A stretch of DNA of 64,000 bases from NCBI GenBank assembly GCA_963765745.1, contig CAVXXM010000004.1, positions 186,001 to 250,000 on the forward strand. The letters run 5' to 3'. Positions 26,115 to 35,705 of the stretch are shown in pieces. The position numbers and the translations under genes are program-made. The stretch comes from JAHFPN01 sp963765745. Its GTDB lineage: Bacteria; Pseudomonadota; Alphaproteobacteria; Rhizobiales; Xanthobacteraceae. Below the pieces are notes generated by a model. It made no database searches, was not told the DNA's origin, and saw only the letters and a program-made list of their open reading frames with translations. Position 1 is the first letter of the stretch; each line of letters begins with the position of its first letter.

Positions 26115-26930
26115 TCACCGCCCCGGCAGCACGATCATCTTCGGCTTTTTCGGCAAGCTCGCGCGCGAGACCACCAGCGTCGGCACCTCGGCGCGCTCGA
26201 TCTCGTAGACCGCGCCGACCTTCTCAAGGAAGCGATCGAGCGTAGCTTGCCCGAAAATGTGCATCGGGATCATCAAGGGCGCCTTGATCTGCCCGAGCAC
26301 CTCGATCATCCCATCCACGCCTAATGTGTAACTTCCATCCACCGGCACCAGCAGCACGTCGATGCGACCGAGCTGGTCGAGATGCTCCAGCGTCAGCGTG
26401 TGATGCAGGTGCCCGAGATGCGCGACGCACACGCCGGATAGCTCGAACACAAAGATCGAGTTGCCGTGCAGCGTAGTGCCGCCGCCCCAATCGCGAATGT
26501 TGGTCACGACGTTGCGCACCCAGACGTCCTCGTAGGTGAACTCGTGGCGCGCAGGCGAGCCGTCCGGGTTCCAGCCGCGCAGCACGTGCTTGATCTCCGG
26601 GTTCGGGAAATTCGTATAATGCGTCGAATGCGCGCGGTTCATCGTGGCGATGTCGGGGGTCTCGCGCGGCCGCACGTAGTCGTTGAAATCGGTGGCGATC
26701 TTCACGCCGCGCGGGCTCTCGATCAGGAAGGTCGAGTGGCCGATGAAGGTGAGCCGCACCTGATCGGGCTCCAGCGCCGCCAGCCGGAAGGTGGCCGGAA
26801 TGATGCGCGGGGTTTCTTGCGCGACCAGGCGCGGACAGCGCTCGTCGGAGGAGCGGGTTTGCGCGCTGGCGGGCAAGGCGAATGCGGCCAGTGCAGCAAT
26901 CAGCGTGCAAAGCCATTGGAACCGGGGCAT
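26115..26930 (-). CDS. Secreted metallo-beta-lactamase-fold hydrolase (UlaG-like)
   Basis: 271 aa from ATG 26930; GTG 26936 is an alternative. A signal peptide (MPRFQWLCTLIAALAAFALP, ending at SAQT) places it in the periplasm. The fold is shown by VRLTFIGHSTFLIESPRGVK, IATDFNDYVRP, the modified metal motif NRAHSTHYTN, AHLGHLHHTL and DVLLVPVDGSYTLG. This resembles the UlaG/RomA-type lactonase-phosphodiesterase group, with HxxHxxN in place of the classical HxHxDH. The substrate is unknown. It is divergent from the deacetylase gene. Confidence 0.82.
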   Translation of the reverse strand: MPRFQWLCTLIAALAAFALPASAQTRSSDERCPRLVAQETPRIIPATFRLAALEPDQVRLTFIGHSTFLIESPRGVKIATDFNDYVRPRETPDIATMNRAHSTHYTNFPNPEIKHVLRGWNPDGSPARHEFTYEDVWVRNVVTNIRDWGGGTTLHGNSIFVFELSGVCVAHLGHLHHTLTLEHLDQLGRIDVLLVPVDGSYTLGVDGMIEVLGQIKAPLMIPMHIFGQATLDRFLEKVGAVYEIERAEVPTLVVSRASLPKKPKMIVLPGR

Positions 26931-27045
26931 AGGCACTCCAGCGCTGCTTTCCGTAGGTAATCATATACGCCCGGCTCGAAAAGCAAATCGCTGGGCTCGT
27001 TTTGTGCACGCTGGCGAAATCGCGCTCCGTTTGCCATAGAAAGCA

Positions 27046-27976
27046 ATGGCGACGCTCTATCTCACCCATCCATCGGGTCTCGAACACGCGACCCCCGCCG
27101 GCCACCCCGAGCGGCCGGACCGGCTGCGCGCCATCGAGCGCGCGCTCGCCCACGACGAGTTCAAGCAGCTCGAGCGCGCCGAGGCGCCGCCGATCGATCT
27201 CGACACCGTCGCACTCGTGCATCCGCGCGAATATGTCGAGAGCCTCGAAGCGGCGGTGCCTGCGCATGGCCTCGCGCGCATCGACGCCGACACAGCGTTG
27301 TCGTCCACGAGCTGGGAGCCGATCCTGCGCGCCGCCGGCGGCGCGGTGCATGCCGTGGACGAGGTGGTGAAGGGAAAGGTGAAGAACGCTTTCGTCGCCA
27401 TGCGCCCCCCCGGCCACCACGCCGAGACCGCGACGCCCATGGGCTTCTGCTTCCTCAACAACGCCGCCATCGCGGCGCGCTACGCGCAAAAAAAGCATGG
27501 TGCCGGCCGCGTCGCCATCGTCGATTTCGACGTACATCACGGCAACGGCTCGCAGGAAATCTTCTGGGCCGATCCCACGGTGATGTACTGCTCGACCCAC
27601 GAAATGCCGCTTTATCCCGGCACCGGCGCCAAGAGCGAGCGCGGCGAGCACGACAACATCGTCAATGCGCCGCTTGCCGCCGGCAACGGCGGGCCGCGAA
27701 TTCCGCGCCGCCTTCGAGCGGACAATCCTGCCGGAGCTCGACCGCTTCAAGCCCGAATTCGTCATCGTCTCGGCCGGCTTCGACGCCCATACGCGCGATC
27801 CGCTGGCCAACCTGAACCTGCTCGAAAACGACTTTGCCTGGGTCACCGAGCGGCTCATGGAAGTGGCCGACAAGCACGCCAAGGGCCGGCTCGTCTCGAC
27901 CCTGGAAGGCGGCTATGACCTGCAGGGCCTATCCAATTCCGTAGCCTTCCATGTGCGCACCCTGATGCGGGGATAG
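27046..27976 (+). CDS. Histone deacetylase-family (acetylpolyamine amidohydrolase-like) protein, frameshifted
   Basis: Zinc amidohydrolase. Motifs: HPSGLEHATPAGHPERPDRL, VAMRPPGHHAETATPMGFCF, NNAAIAARYAQ, VAIVDFDVHHGNGSQEIF (zinc Asp/His), then in a second frame EFVIVSAGFDAHTRDPLANL and TLEGGYDLQGL. An extra G near 27693 (GGCGGGCCGC for GGCGGCCGC) breaks the frame; without it the protein is about 309 aa, normal. Bacterial members deacetylate acetylpolyamines, acetoin-related or other amides. It heads a same-strand series with xseB 34 bp downstream. Confidence 0.87.
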
Positions 27977-28010
27977 AAGTCGCATTGCATCCTGCTGATA
28001 GAATAGAGCC

Positions 28011-28271
28011 ATGGCCAAAGAGACCAAAGATTCGAACGCCGACGTCGCGGTCCTTCCGTTCGAGAAGGCCCTGGCGGAGCTCGAGGCCATCGTGCAGCGG
28101 CTGGAGAAGGGCGACGTGGCGCTCGAGGAATCGATCCGCATCTACGAGCGCGGCGAGGCGCTGAAGCGCCGCTGCGAGGCGCTGCTGCGCGAGGCCGAGG
28201 CTCGCGTCGAGAAGATCACCCGCGACGCCGCGGGCAAGCCGACCGGCACCGAGCCGCTCGACCGCGATTGA
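28011..28271 (+). CDS. xseB: Exodeoxyribonuclease VII small subunit
   Basis: 86 aa. The core PFEKALAELEAIVQRLEKGD, followed by ALEESIRIYERGEALKRRCE, is diagnostic of XseB, the small helical subunit that assembles with XseA to degrade single-stranded DNA. Length is typical. Upstream of dxs, as in many alphaproteobacteria, but here pirin and two hydrolase-like genes lie in between. Confidence 0.95.
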   Translation: MAKETKDSNADVAVLPFEKALAELEAIVQRLEKGDVALEESIRIYERGEALKRRCEALLREAEARVEKITRDAAGKPTGTEPLDRD

Positions 28272-28278
28272 GGCGCCG

Positions 28279-29211
28279 ATGAGCTTTTTCCCCGGCAAGG
28301 ATCCCGCGCCCGGCGACCGCTTCGCATGCGATGCGCTCGAACTCGTCGTGGTTCCGCGCAGCGTCGATCTCGGCGATTTCGAAGTGCGCCGCGCGCTGCC
28401 GCATACCAGCCGCCGCACCGTCGGGCCGTTCGTGTTCTTCGACCATTTCGGCCCGGCCGTGTTCAAGGCCGGCAACGGCCTCGACGTGCGCCCGCATCCG
28501 CACATCGGTCTCTCCACGCTCACCTATCTCTATGACGGCGAAATCACGCATCGCGACAATCTCGGCGTCAAGGCCGCGATCCGCCCCGGCGAGGTGAACT
28601 GGATGACCGCGGGCCGCGGCATCGTGCATTCCGAGCGCACCGCGCCCGAGCGCCGCCTCAGCGACGAGCCACTGCACGGGCTGCAGTTTTGGGTCGCCAT
28701 GCCGCGGACGAAAGAGGAGATCGATCCGAGCTTCGCTCATCTCGACGGTCAGACGTTGCCGACGATCGAAGGCGAGGGCAAGAAAATCCGCGTCGTCGCC
28801 GGCTCGCTGTTCGGCGTCCGCTCGACGCTCGAAACCCTCACCGAGACGCTGTTCGCGGACGTGACGCTCGCAGCCGGCGTGTCGCTGCCGCTCGATGCGG
28901 AATACGAGGAGCGCGCGGTCTATGTCGCTTCGGGCGAGATCGACATTGCCGGCGACCGCTTCGGGACCGGCCGGCTCCTGGTATTCCGGCCCGGCGACAA
29001 GGTTACGCTCACGGCCGTGGCGCCAAGCCGCATCGCGCTGGTCGGTGGCGCCGTGCTCGACGGTCCGCGCTACATCTGGTGGAACTTCGTCTCCTCGCGC
29101 AAGGAACGCATCGAGCAGGCCAAGAACGAATGGAAGCTCGGCCGCTTCGGTAAAGTGCCCGGCGACGAGATCGAATTCATTCCGCTGCCGGAGAACCGGG
29201 ACTACACGTAA
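28279..29211 (+). CDS. Pirin family protein
   Basis: 310-aa bicupin. The N-terminal cupin metal site is intact: RPHPHIGLSTLTYLYDGEIT gives three histidines, and MTAGRGIVHSERT gives the last His/Glu. The C-terminal cupin (AVYVASGEIDIAGDRF, LLVFRPGDKV) and the GPRYIWWNFVSSRKERIEQA tail are standard. Bacterial pirins are Fe-binding redox sensors or quercetinase-like dioxygenases; the role here is unknown. It starts 7 bp after xseB. Confidence 0.93.
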   Translation: MSFFPGKDPAPGDRFACDALELVVVPRSVDLGDFEVRRALPHTSRRTVGPFVFFDHFGPAVFKAGNGLDVRPHPHIGLSTLTYLYDGEITHRDNLGVKAAIRPGEVNWMTAGRGIVHSERTAPERRLSDEPLHGLQFWVAMPRTKEEIDPSFAHLDGQTLPTIEGEGKKIRVVAGSLFGVRSTLETLTETLFADVTLAAGVSLPLDAEYEERAVYVASGEIDIAGDRFGTGRLLVFRPGDKVTLTAVAPSRIALVGGAVLDGPRYIWWNFVSSRKERIEQAKNEWKLGRFGKVPGDEIEFIPLPENRDYT

Positions 29212-29253
29212 GCTGTGATGCTTGCGAGCAAGTCGAGCCGGGCGCGTACCACG

Positions 29254-30570
29254 ATGGACACCGCCACCGCTATTCAAGCCCTGGGTCGCGTGCGCCGGCG
29301 TCACGTGTTCTATGTCAGCGGCTACGATCCGCAAGGCGCGACCGGTTACTATCGCCTGTTCGCGCGCGAGCTGGAGCGGTTCGCCCGGCTATGGTCGGTT
29401 CGCACGAAGCTGTCGGAGCTTTCCATCGACTCCGACGATCTCGCCCACTGGGGCATCGGCGTCGCGGGACCCAACTGGAACGTAGATGTGCGCTACGAGT
29501 TCCTGCGTCTTGAGGAATTCGTCCGCGCCAATATGCGCGTGCCGATCGTGCTGCAAATCCCGAGCATTCTGTGGTGGATCCTCGATGATCTTCTGACCGG
29601 CACCTCCTTCCACATAGCCAGAGCGTCCTGGCGCTTCGCCATGCATATTCTCGGCACCCAATTGATGTTCGTTGTCTGGCTCGCGGTATCCGTTTGGGCC
29701 GGCTGGCTCGCAGGAAGCGAGCTCGCTCCGCGCTTCGATCTCCCGGTCTGGGCGGCGATCCTGCTTGGCGCCGCGGCGGCGATCGCGGTGTTCTTCGCCT
29801 TGCGGCCGCTCGCACGCCGCTGGTATCTGACGCAAATTCCAGCCGCCTGGCCCCTGTTCCGCCCCTATGGGCGCGGCGAGCCGACCGGCTTCGACCGGTC
29901 GATCGAAGCCTTCGCCAAGCGCCTGGTGGAAGCGGCGCGCGCCGGGGAGGCCGACGAGCTGCTCGTGGTCGGCCACAGCGGCGGCGGCGCGCTCGCACCC
30001 AGCGTGGTCGCGCGCGCGCTGGAACTCGACCCCGATCTCGGCCGGCACGGCTCGCGCCTCGCGCTCTTGACCGCGGGATCGGTCATGCCGGGCATCGCGT
30101 TCCATCCGCGATCGAAATACCTGCGCGAAGTGGTCCGCCGACTTGCGATCGAACCCTCGCTCACCTGGGTCGATTGTCAGGTCTGGGCCGACGTCTGCAG
30201 CTTCGCGAATTTCGATCCGGTTTCGGGGCTTGGCATCGATACGGGTCTTGCGCGCTGCAATCCGGTGGTGCTGCCGGTACATTTTCGCAAGCAGCTCAGC
30301 ACCGAAACCTACGCGCAGGTCCGCTTCAAGTTCTTCCGCATGCATTATCAATACATCATGGCGAACGATCTCCGCGCGTCGTACGATTATTTTCTCTATT
30401 GCTGCGGTCCGGCCCCGATCGAGGACTGGGCGATGGATGCAATCGAAACCTTCGCTTGCTTCGGCGAGGACGCCTCGTTCGCGCCTTTGGCGGCGAAGAG
30501 CAAGCCGGAGGATTTTCTCCGGCTCAAACCCGGCGACGAAATCGACATCGTCTCCGTGCGGGAACCGTGA
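29254..30570 (+). CDS. Uncharacterised membrane alpha/beta-hydrolase-like protein, copy 1
   Basis: About 438 aa. The start ATG 29254 (MDTATAIQALGRV) is chosen by alignment with copy 2; ATG 29218 is possible. Layout: conserved N-terminus RRHVFYVSGYDPQGATGYY, PNWNVDVRYEFL, two or three membrane segments at about residues 125-190, then a hydrolase-like core with nucleophile motif VVGHSGGGALAPSVVARAL and LTAGSVMPGIAFHP. A conserved region FDPVSGLGIDTGLARCNP and FFRMHYQYIMAND could supply acid and histidine. The likely role is an inner-membrane lipase/esterase, but no family is recognised. Copy 2 follows with a TGATG overlap. Confidence 0.78.
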   Translation: MDTATAIQALGRVRRRHVFYVSGYDPQGATGYYRLFARELERFARLWSVRTKLSELSIDSDDLAHWGIGVAGPNWNVDVRYEFLRLEEFVRANMRVPIVLQIPSILWWILDDLLTGTSFHIARASWRFAMHILGTQLMFVVWLAVSVWAGWLAGSELAPRFDLPVWAAILLGAAAAIAVFFALRPLARRWYLTQIPAAWPLFRPYGRGEPTGFDRSIEAFAKRLVEAARAGEADELLVVGHSGGGALAPSVVARALELDPDLGRHGSRLALLTAGSVMPGIAFHPRSKYLREVVRRLAIEPSLTWVDCQVWADVCSFANFDPVSGLGIDTGLARCNPVVLPVHFRKQLSTETYAQVRFKFFRMHYQYIMANDLRASYDYFLYCCGPAPIEDWAMDAIETFACFGEDASFAPLAAKSKPEDFLRLKPGDEIDIVSVREP

Positions 30571-31811
30571 TGAGCGAGGCTGAACAGCCGCTCGCGCCGG
30601 ACCTGATAAGCCGACGCCACGTGTTCTATGTCGCCGGCTACGATCCGCAAGGCGTCGAGGGCTATTACGCCCTGTTCCACCGCGAGTTCGACCGCTTCAA
30701 GATGCTCTGGCCGGTGCGCGGCATGCTGACGCTGCCGGATGTAGCCGCGGACGCGCACAACGCGCGTTGGCGGATCGAGACCGCGGCGCCCAACTGGCAA
30801 GTCTCCGTGGACTACGAGTTCCTGAGTTGGGACGACATCATTCTGCGCGATCTCGCCCGCCCGATGTACTGGCGGCTGCCGCAGGCGCTGTTCTGGTTCA
30901 TCGACCAGATTTTTACCGGAACGTTCCACCGTGTGTTCCGCGGTTTCTGGCGCTTCGGATTATTTCTCCTCTATCCAATGCTCGGCCTTGCGCTCTGGCT
31001 CGCCGTCGCAGCCGCGGGTGGATGGCTTGCATGGCGCATCGCGGTCGGTCTGGCAGCGCCCCCGCCGTTCATCGGCGCCGTTCTCGGCGGCGCTGTTTTC
31101 TTCGCCCTGTTCCGGCTGCTGCGGCCGATCGCCGACGGCATGTTTGTGGTTCAGCTCACGGATCTGTGGCTGTTCTTTCGGGATTATGTCCGCGGCGAAC
31201 GCGCGGACTTCGAGCAGCGCATCGATGCCTTTGCCGCTCGCCTCGTCGCCGGCGCCCGCGCGAACGATGCGGACGAGATCGTGGTCGTCGGCCACAGCGG
31301 CGGCGCCGTGGCCGCGGCGCTTATGGTAGCGCGCGCTCTTGCACTCGATCCTGGCCTGGGAACGCACGGACCACGCATCGTACTGCTCACGCTCGGCTCG
31401 ATCATGCCGGCCATCGCCCTGCACCCGCGTTCTGCCCGCGTGCGCGACGTCATCCTGCGGCTGGCGACCGAGTCCGGTCTCTTGTGGATCGACTGCCAGT
31501 CGAGCACCGATGTTATCAATTTCTTCGACTTCGATCCCGTGGACGATGTCGGCATCGATGCCGGTCCCGCGCGGTGCAATCCGCACGTTTTTCACGTATG
31601 CTTCAGAGACGCGCTGGCCCCAGAATTCTATCGCCGCCAGCGCTGGAACTTTTTCCGCACCCACTTCCAGTTCATTATGGCAAACGACCGCAAGGCGGGT
31701 TACGACTACTACTTCTATCTATGCGGACCGCTTACTTTGGCCGCTTGGACCGAGAACCGCACCCGCACGATTGAGCAATTCGGTCCGGACGCTTCGCTCT
31801 GCGACGGCTAG
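30570..31811 (+). CDS. Uncharacterised membrane alpha/beta-hydrolase-like protein, copy 2
   Basis: 413 aa; its ATG shares the A of the TGA of copy 1, implying translational coupling. It is a full-length paralogue: RRHVFYVAGYDPQGVEGYY, PNWQVSVDYEFLSW, membrane helices at about residues 125-190 (LFLLYPMLGLALWLAVAAAG), VVVGHSGGAVAAALMVARAL, LTLGSIMPAIALHPRSARVR, FDPVDDVGIDAGPARCNP and FFRTHFQFIMANDRKAGYDY. The putative Ser nucleophile, Asp and His positions are kept in both copies, suggesting two active enzymes or a hetero-oligomer rather than decay of one. Copy 1 has a longer C-terminal tail. Confidence 0.8.
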   Translation: MSEAEQPLAPDLISRRHVFYVAGYDPQGVEGYYALFHREFDRFKMLWPVRGMLTLPDVAADAHNARWRIETAAPNWQVSVDYEFLSWDDIILRDLARPMYWRLPQALFWFIDQIFTGTFHRVFRGFWRFGLFLLYPMLGLALWLAVAAAGGWLAWRIAVGLAAPPPFIGAVLGGAVFFALFRLLRPIADGMFVVQLTDLWLFFRDYVRGERADFEQRIDAFAARLVAGARANDADEIVVVGHSGGAVAAALMVARALALDPGLGTHGPRIVLLTLGSIMPAIALHPRSARVRDVILRLATESGLLWIDCQSSTDVINFFDFDPVDDVGIDAGPARCNPHVFHVCFRDALAPEFYRRQRWNFFRTHFQFIMANDRKAGYDYYFYLCGPLTLAAWTENRTRTIEQFGPDASLCDG

Positions 31812-31902
31812 CGGCGACGCCACTCGCCGTTTGTTGCGTTGCGCCGGCAAACACCTTTGTGTAAGCCTCGCTCCAGTCTTTTTCGAAATACGGATATCGT
31901 CC

Positions 31903-33819
31903 GTGCCGGATACGAAGACACCGCTCCTCGACACGATCAAGCTGCCGGCAGATCTCCGCCGGCTCGCGCCCGGGCAATTGCCTGCGCTCGCCGAGGAACT
32001 CCGTCAGGAGACCATCGACGCGGTCTCCGTCACCGGCGGCCATCTCGGCGCCGGCCTCGGCGTCGCCGAGCTGACCGTCGCCCTGCACTACGTCTTCGAC
32101 ACGCCGCGCGACCGGCTGATCTGGGACGTCGGCCATCAGGCCTACCCGCACAAGATTCTCACCGGCCGGCGTGATCGTATCCGCACGCTGCGGCAAGGCG
32201 GCGGGCTCTCCGGCTTCACTCGCCGCGCCGAGAGCGAATACGATCCGTTCGGCGCCGCCCACGCCTCGACCTCGATCTCCGCCGGACTCGGCATGGCGGT
32301 GGCGCGCGACCTCAAGGGCGAGAAAAATCACGTCGTCTGCGTCATCGGCGACGGCGCGCTTTCGGCCGGCATGGCCTACGAGGCGATGAACAACGCCGGC
32401 GCCAGCAAGACGCGTCTGATCGTGATCCTGAACGACAATGACATGTCGATCGCGCCGCCGGTCGGCGCCATGTCCGCCTATCTCGCGCGCCTGATCTCCG
32501 GCCGTACTTTCTCGCGTATGCGCGACACTTGGGAACGGGTCGGCCGCCGGCTGCCGCAACGCGTCGAGCGGATGATCCACCGCGCTTTCGAGCACGGCAT
32601 TGGTTTTGTCACCGGCGGCACGCTGTTCGAAGAGCTGGGCTTCGCCTATGTCGGCCCGATCGACGGCCACAATCTCGATCACCTGCTGCCGGTGCTGAAA
32701 AACGTGCGCGACAACGAGAAGGGCCCGACGCTGGTCCATGTCGTGACGCAAAAGGGCAAGGGCTATCCGCCGGCCGAGAATTCCGCGGATAAATTCCACG
32801 GCGTCGTGAAGTTCGACATCGCCACCGGCGCCCAAGCCAAGGGCAAGGCGGCCGCGCCCGTCTATACCAAGGTCTTCGCCGAGAGCCTGATCAAGGAAGC
32901 GCGCAAGGACGGCAAGATCGTAGCGATCACCGCGGCGATGCCCGCCGGTACCGGGCTCGACCTGTTCGCGCACGAATTCCCGAACCGCACGTTCGACGTC
33001 GGCATTGCCGAACAGCACGCCGTCACGTTTGCCGCGGGACTCGCCACCGAGGGCTTCAAGCCGTTCGCGGCGATCTATTCGACCTTCCTGCAGCGCGCCT
33101 ACGATCAAGTGGTGCACGACGTGGCGATCCAGTCGCTGCCGGTACGCTTCGCGATCGATCGCGCCGGCCTGGTCGGCTCGGACGGACCGACGCACGCGGG
33201 CGCGTTCGATCTGGCCTATCTCACGTGTCTGCCGGGGTTCGTCGTGATGGCCGCGGCCGATGAGGCGGAGCTCGTACACATGGTCGCGACGGCGGCTATG
33301 ATCGGCGACCGGCCGAGCGCGTTTCGCTATCCGCGCGGCGAGGGGACCGGCGTTGCGATGCCGGCCGAGGGCAAGCCGCTCGCCATCGGCAAGGGTCGCG
33401 TGCTGCGCGAAGGAACCAAGGTTGCGTTGCTCTCGCTCGGCGCGCGGCTCACCGAGTGTCTTGCCGCCGCCGACGAACTCGCGACCCTCGGACTTTCCGC
33501 GACCGTCGCCGATGCGCGCTTCGCCAAGCCCCTGGACACCGATCTGGTTCTGCGCCTCGCGCGCGCGCACGAGGTGCTGATCACCATCGAAGAGGGTGCC
33601 GGCGGCGGTTTTGGCGCTCACGTGCTCGAATACTTGGCGCGCGAAGGCGCGCTCGATCAGGGGCTCAAGTTCCGGCCCATGACGCTGCCCGATGTCTTCA
33701 TCGAACAGGATTCGCCCGCGGCCATGTATGCGAAGGCCGGCCTCGATACGCGCGGGATCGTGGCGACCGCGCTCGCAGCGCTCGGCCGCGATGCCCGCGG
33801 GGCTGCCCGTAGCGCGTGA
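31903..33819 (+). CDS. dxs: 1-deoxy-D-xylulose-5-phosphate synthase
   Basis: 638 aa. First enzyme of the MEP pathway, condensing pyruvate and glyceraldehyde 3-phosphate with ThDP. GTG 31903 (PDTKTPLLDTIKLPADLRRL follows) fits the family N-terminus; the upstream frame to 31339 is antiframe of the hydrolase gene. Motifs: VTGGHLGAGLGVAELTVALH, LIWDVGHQAYPHKILTGRR, ThDP/Mg motif VIGDGALSAGMAYEAMNNAG, FDVGIAEQHAVTFAAGLA and DRAGLVGSDGPTHAGAFDL. The other MEP gene in the window is ispE. No clear Shine-Dalgarno was seen. Confidence 0.95.
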   Translation: MPDTKTPLLDTIKLPADLRRLAPGQLPALAEELRQETIDAVSVTGGHLGAGLGVAELTVALHYVFDTPRDRLIWDVGHQAYPHKILTGRRDRIRTLRQGGGLSGFTRRAESEYDPFGAAHASTSISAGLGMAVARDLKGEKNHVVCVIGDGALSAGMAYEAMNNAGASKTRLIVILNDNDMSIAPPVGAMSAYLARLISGRTFSRMRDTWERVGRRLPQRVERMIHRAFEHGIGFVTGGTLFEELGFAYVGPIDGHNLDHLLPVLKNVRDNEKGPTLVHVVTQKGKGYPPAENSADKFHGVVKFDIATGAQAKGKAAAPVYTKVFAESLIKEARKDGKIVAITAAMPAGTGLDLFAHEFPNRTFDVGIAEQHAVTFAAGLATEGFKPFAAIYSTFLQRAYDQVVHDVAIQSLPVRFAIDRAGLVGSDGPTHAGAFDLAYLTCLPGFVVMAAADEAELVHMVATAAMIGDRPSAFRYPRGEGTGVAMPAEGKPLAIGKGRVLREGTKVALLSLGARLTECLAAADELATLGLSATVADARFAKPLDTDLVLRLARAHEVLITIEEGAGGGFGAHVLEYLAREGALDQGLKFRPMTLPDVFIEQDSPAAMYAKAGLDTRGIVATALAALGRDARGAARSA

Positions 33820-33997
33820 GCGAGGCGCCGACGGAACGTCGTGGCAATAAGAGCGAGATTGGTTAAGCGGTTCTCACCGGATCGCGCAAAGATATTGAAT
33901 TCGAAGGGTGCGCTATTGCCCAGGCGTCTCGTGTGCCGGGCACATTAAACATTCACCGACGCTTGCCGACTAGGTTCGCTCAATTGTCGTTGAGGGC

Positions 33998-35684
33998 ATG
34001 CGGACCATGTCGGACAGCCGTTGGCGCTTCTTTGCGGGCCCGCTGGTCACGGCCGTGGCCGGAACGGCGGCCCTTCTGATCGATCGCCTGGTGGTTCCGC
34101 TCCCGGTTCCGACGCTCGGCGCCGTGGTGTTCTTCTCCGCGTTCTTCGGCGCTTATGTCGGCGGCGCGATTCCGGTTCTTTTCAGCACCGCGGTCGCGAT
34201 GGCGATCATGGCATTTCACTACGCCGAACCCGGGTATCCGCTCGTGATTGCACCCGAAAAGATCGTGCGGTTGATCGTCCTTGCATTGGTGATGTTGGTC
34301 GCCTGTTCGCTCATCGGATTGTCGCAAGCGCGCGGTCGTCGCTCCCTGGGACAAATGTCACGGCGGCCAATTGCCAAGCTGGAAGAGCGCGCGTATCGCG
34401 CTCGATCAGGTCGATTATGGCGTTATTCTGCTCGATGCGGATCTGCGCGCGCAATTCATCAGCCGGGCCATGTTTGCGCATGGAAAGTTGCGAGCATACA
34501 CACCCAATGATCGACCGACCTATGCCGAAATTCTGCAAGAGGCAGCAGCAAATCTGGGATTTTTGCCCGGCAGCGAGGAGCTGAACAATCTCATCGCAAG
34601 TCGGGTCGGCTATGTGCGTTCAGGAGATACAAGGCCGCTCGTGATTCCTATGGCTGACGGCTCCCTCGCCCGGTTCAGGTGCTTCCCGCTGCCTGACGGT
34701 TGGCGTCTCTTGACGTACATGGACGTGACCGATCTGACGCGCCAGCATAGCGAGCTGCAAGCTTTGCGTGCCGCGCTGGACCAGATCGAAGAAGGGGTCG
34801 TGCTGCTGGACCGCGACATGCGCACGCATTTCATGAATCGCGCGATCCGCGAGATCGGCAGCCATCGCGAGTACGCTCCCGGCGAGCGGCCGTCCTTTGC
34901 CGAATTGCTGGACGAAGTCCGCGTCAACAGCGCCTATGCGATTCCGGCCGATCAAGTGGATGCCTATGTGGCGCATCGCGTGGAATATGTGCGCTCGGGC
35001 AACCCGAACCCGGTCGATCTGCACATGGCCGACGGCAAGGTGCTCCGCTTCAAGTGCAACGCGCTGCCCGATGGCGGGCGCATGTTGATATACACCAACG
35101 TCACCGATCTCGTGCGCAACGCCGAGCAGCTGGAGAAGCTTGCGACCACGGATGGAATGACCGGACTGCATAACCGGCGCCAGTTCATGAAGCTCGCCGA
35201 CGCCGAATGGGGCCGTTTCCAGCGCCACGGCCGTCCGCTGTCGCTCCTGATGCTCGATGCCGACTTCTTCAAATCGATCAATGACCGCTTCGGCCATTAC
35301 GTGGGCGATCAGGTGGTCGCCCAGATTGCGGCGCTCTGCCGCGAGGACCGGCGGGTAAGCGACGTCGTGGCTCGTATCGGCGGCGAGGAATTCGCGCTCT
35401 TGCTGCCGGAAACGACAGCGGAAGCCGCATACGCGGTCGCTGAGCGGCTGCGGCGAAACGTCGAAGTGAGCCCGCTCCTGACTAATGGCAACGGTTTGGC
35501 CGTCACCGTCAGCATCGGCGTCGCCGAGGCGGGGCCGGGCATGAGCGGCATCGTCGATCTGATGAAGGACTCTGACCGCGCCCTCTACAAGGCCAAGGGC
35601 GCGGGACGAAACCGCGTCGTGCGTGCTGAAGTTCCCTCGATCGCGGTGGTGCTGGACGCACAGGCCCCGCTGCAGTCGGCGTGA
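33998..35684 (+). CDS. Membrane PAS-PAS-GGDEF diguanylate cyclase, frameshifted
   Basis: N-terminal part: four hydrophobic helices like the DUF4118/KdpD sensor region (GPLVTAVAGTAALLIDRLVV, AFFGAYVGGAIPVLFSTAVA, LIVLALVMLVACSLIGL). In the next frame come two similar PAS-like modules starting ALDQVDYGVILLDADLRAQF and ALDQIEEGVVLLDRDMRTHF, then a GGDEF domain with active-site RIGGEEFALLLPE, LMLDADFFKSINDRFGH and SIGVAEAGPG. One extra base lies near 34385-34395 in a GCGCGCG stretch. The protein should be about 561 aa and make cyclic-di-GMP in response to a membrane or cytosolic signal. No RxxD inhibitory site is obvious before GGEEF. Confidence 0.82.
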
Positions 35685-35705
35685 AGCGCGGACTCCGCTT
35701 CCGCC

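Noticed and set aside
35683..35701. Short inverted repeat GAAGCG/CGCTTC between GGDEF and the secreted protein gene as a terminator
   Set aside because: Six-base stem with no U-tract on either strand; too weak to list as a terminator.
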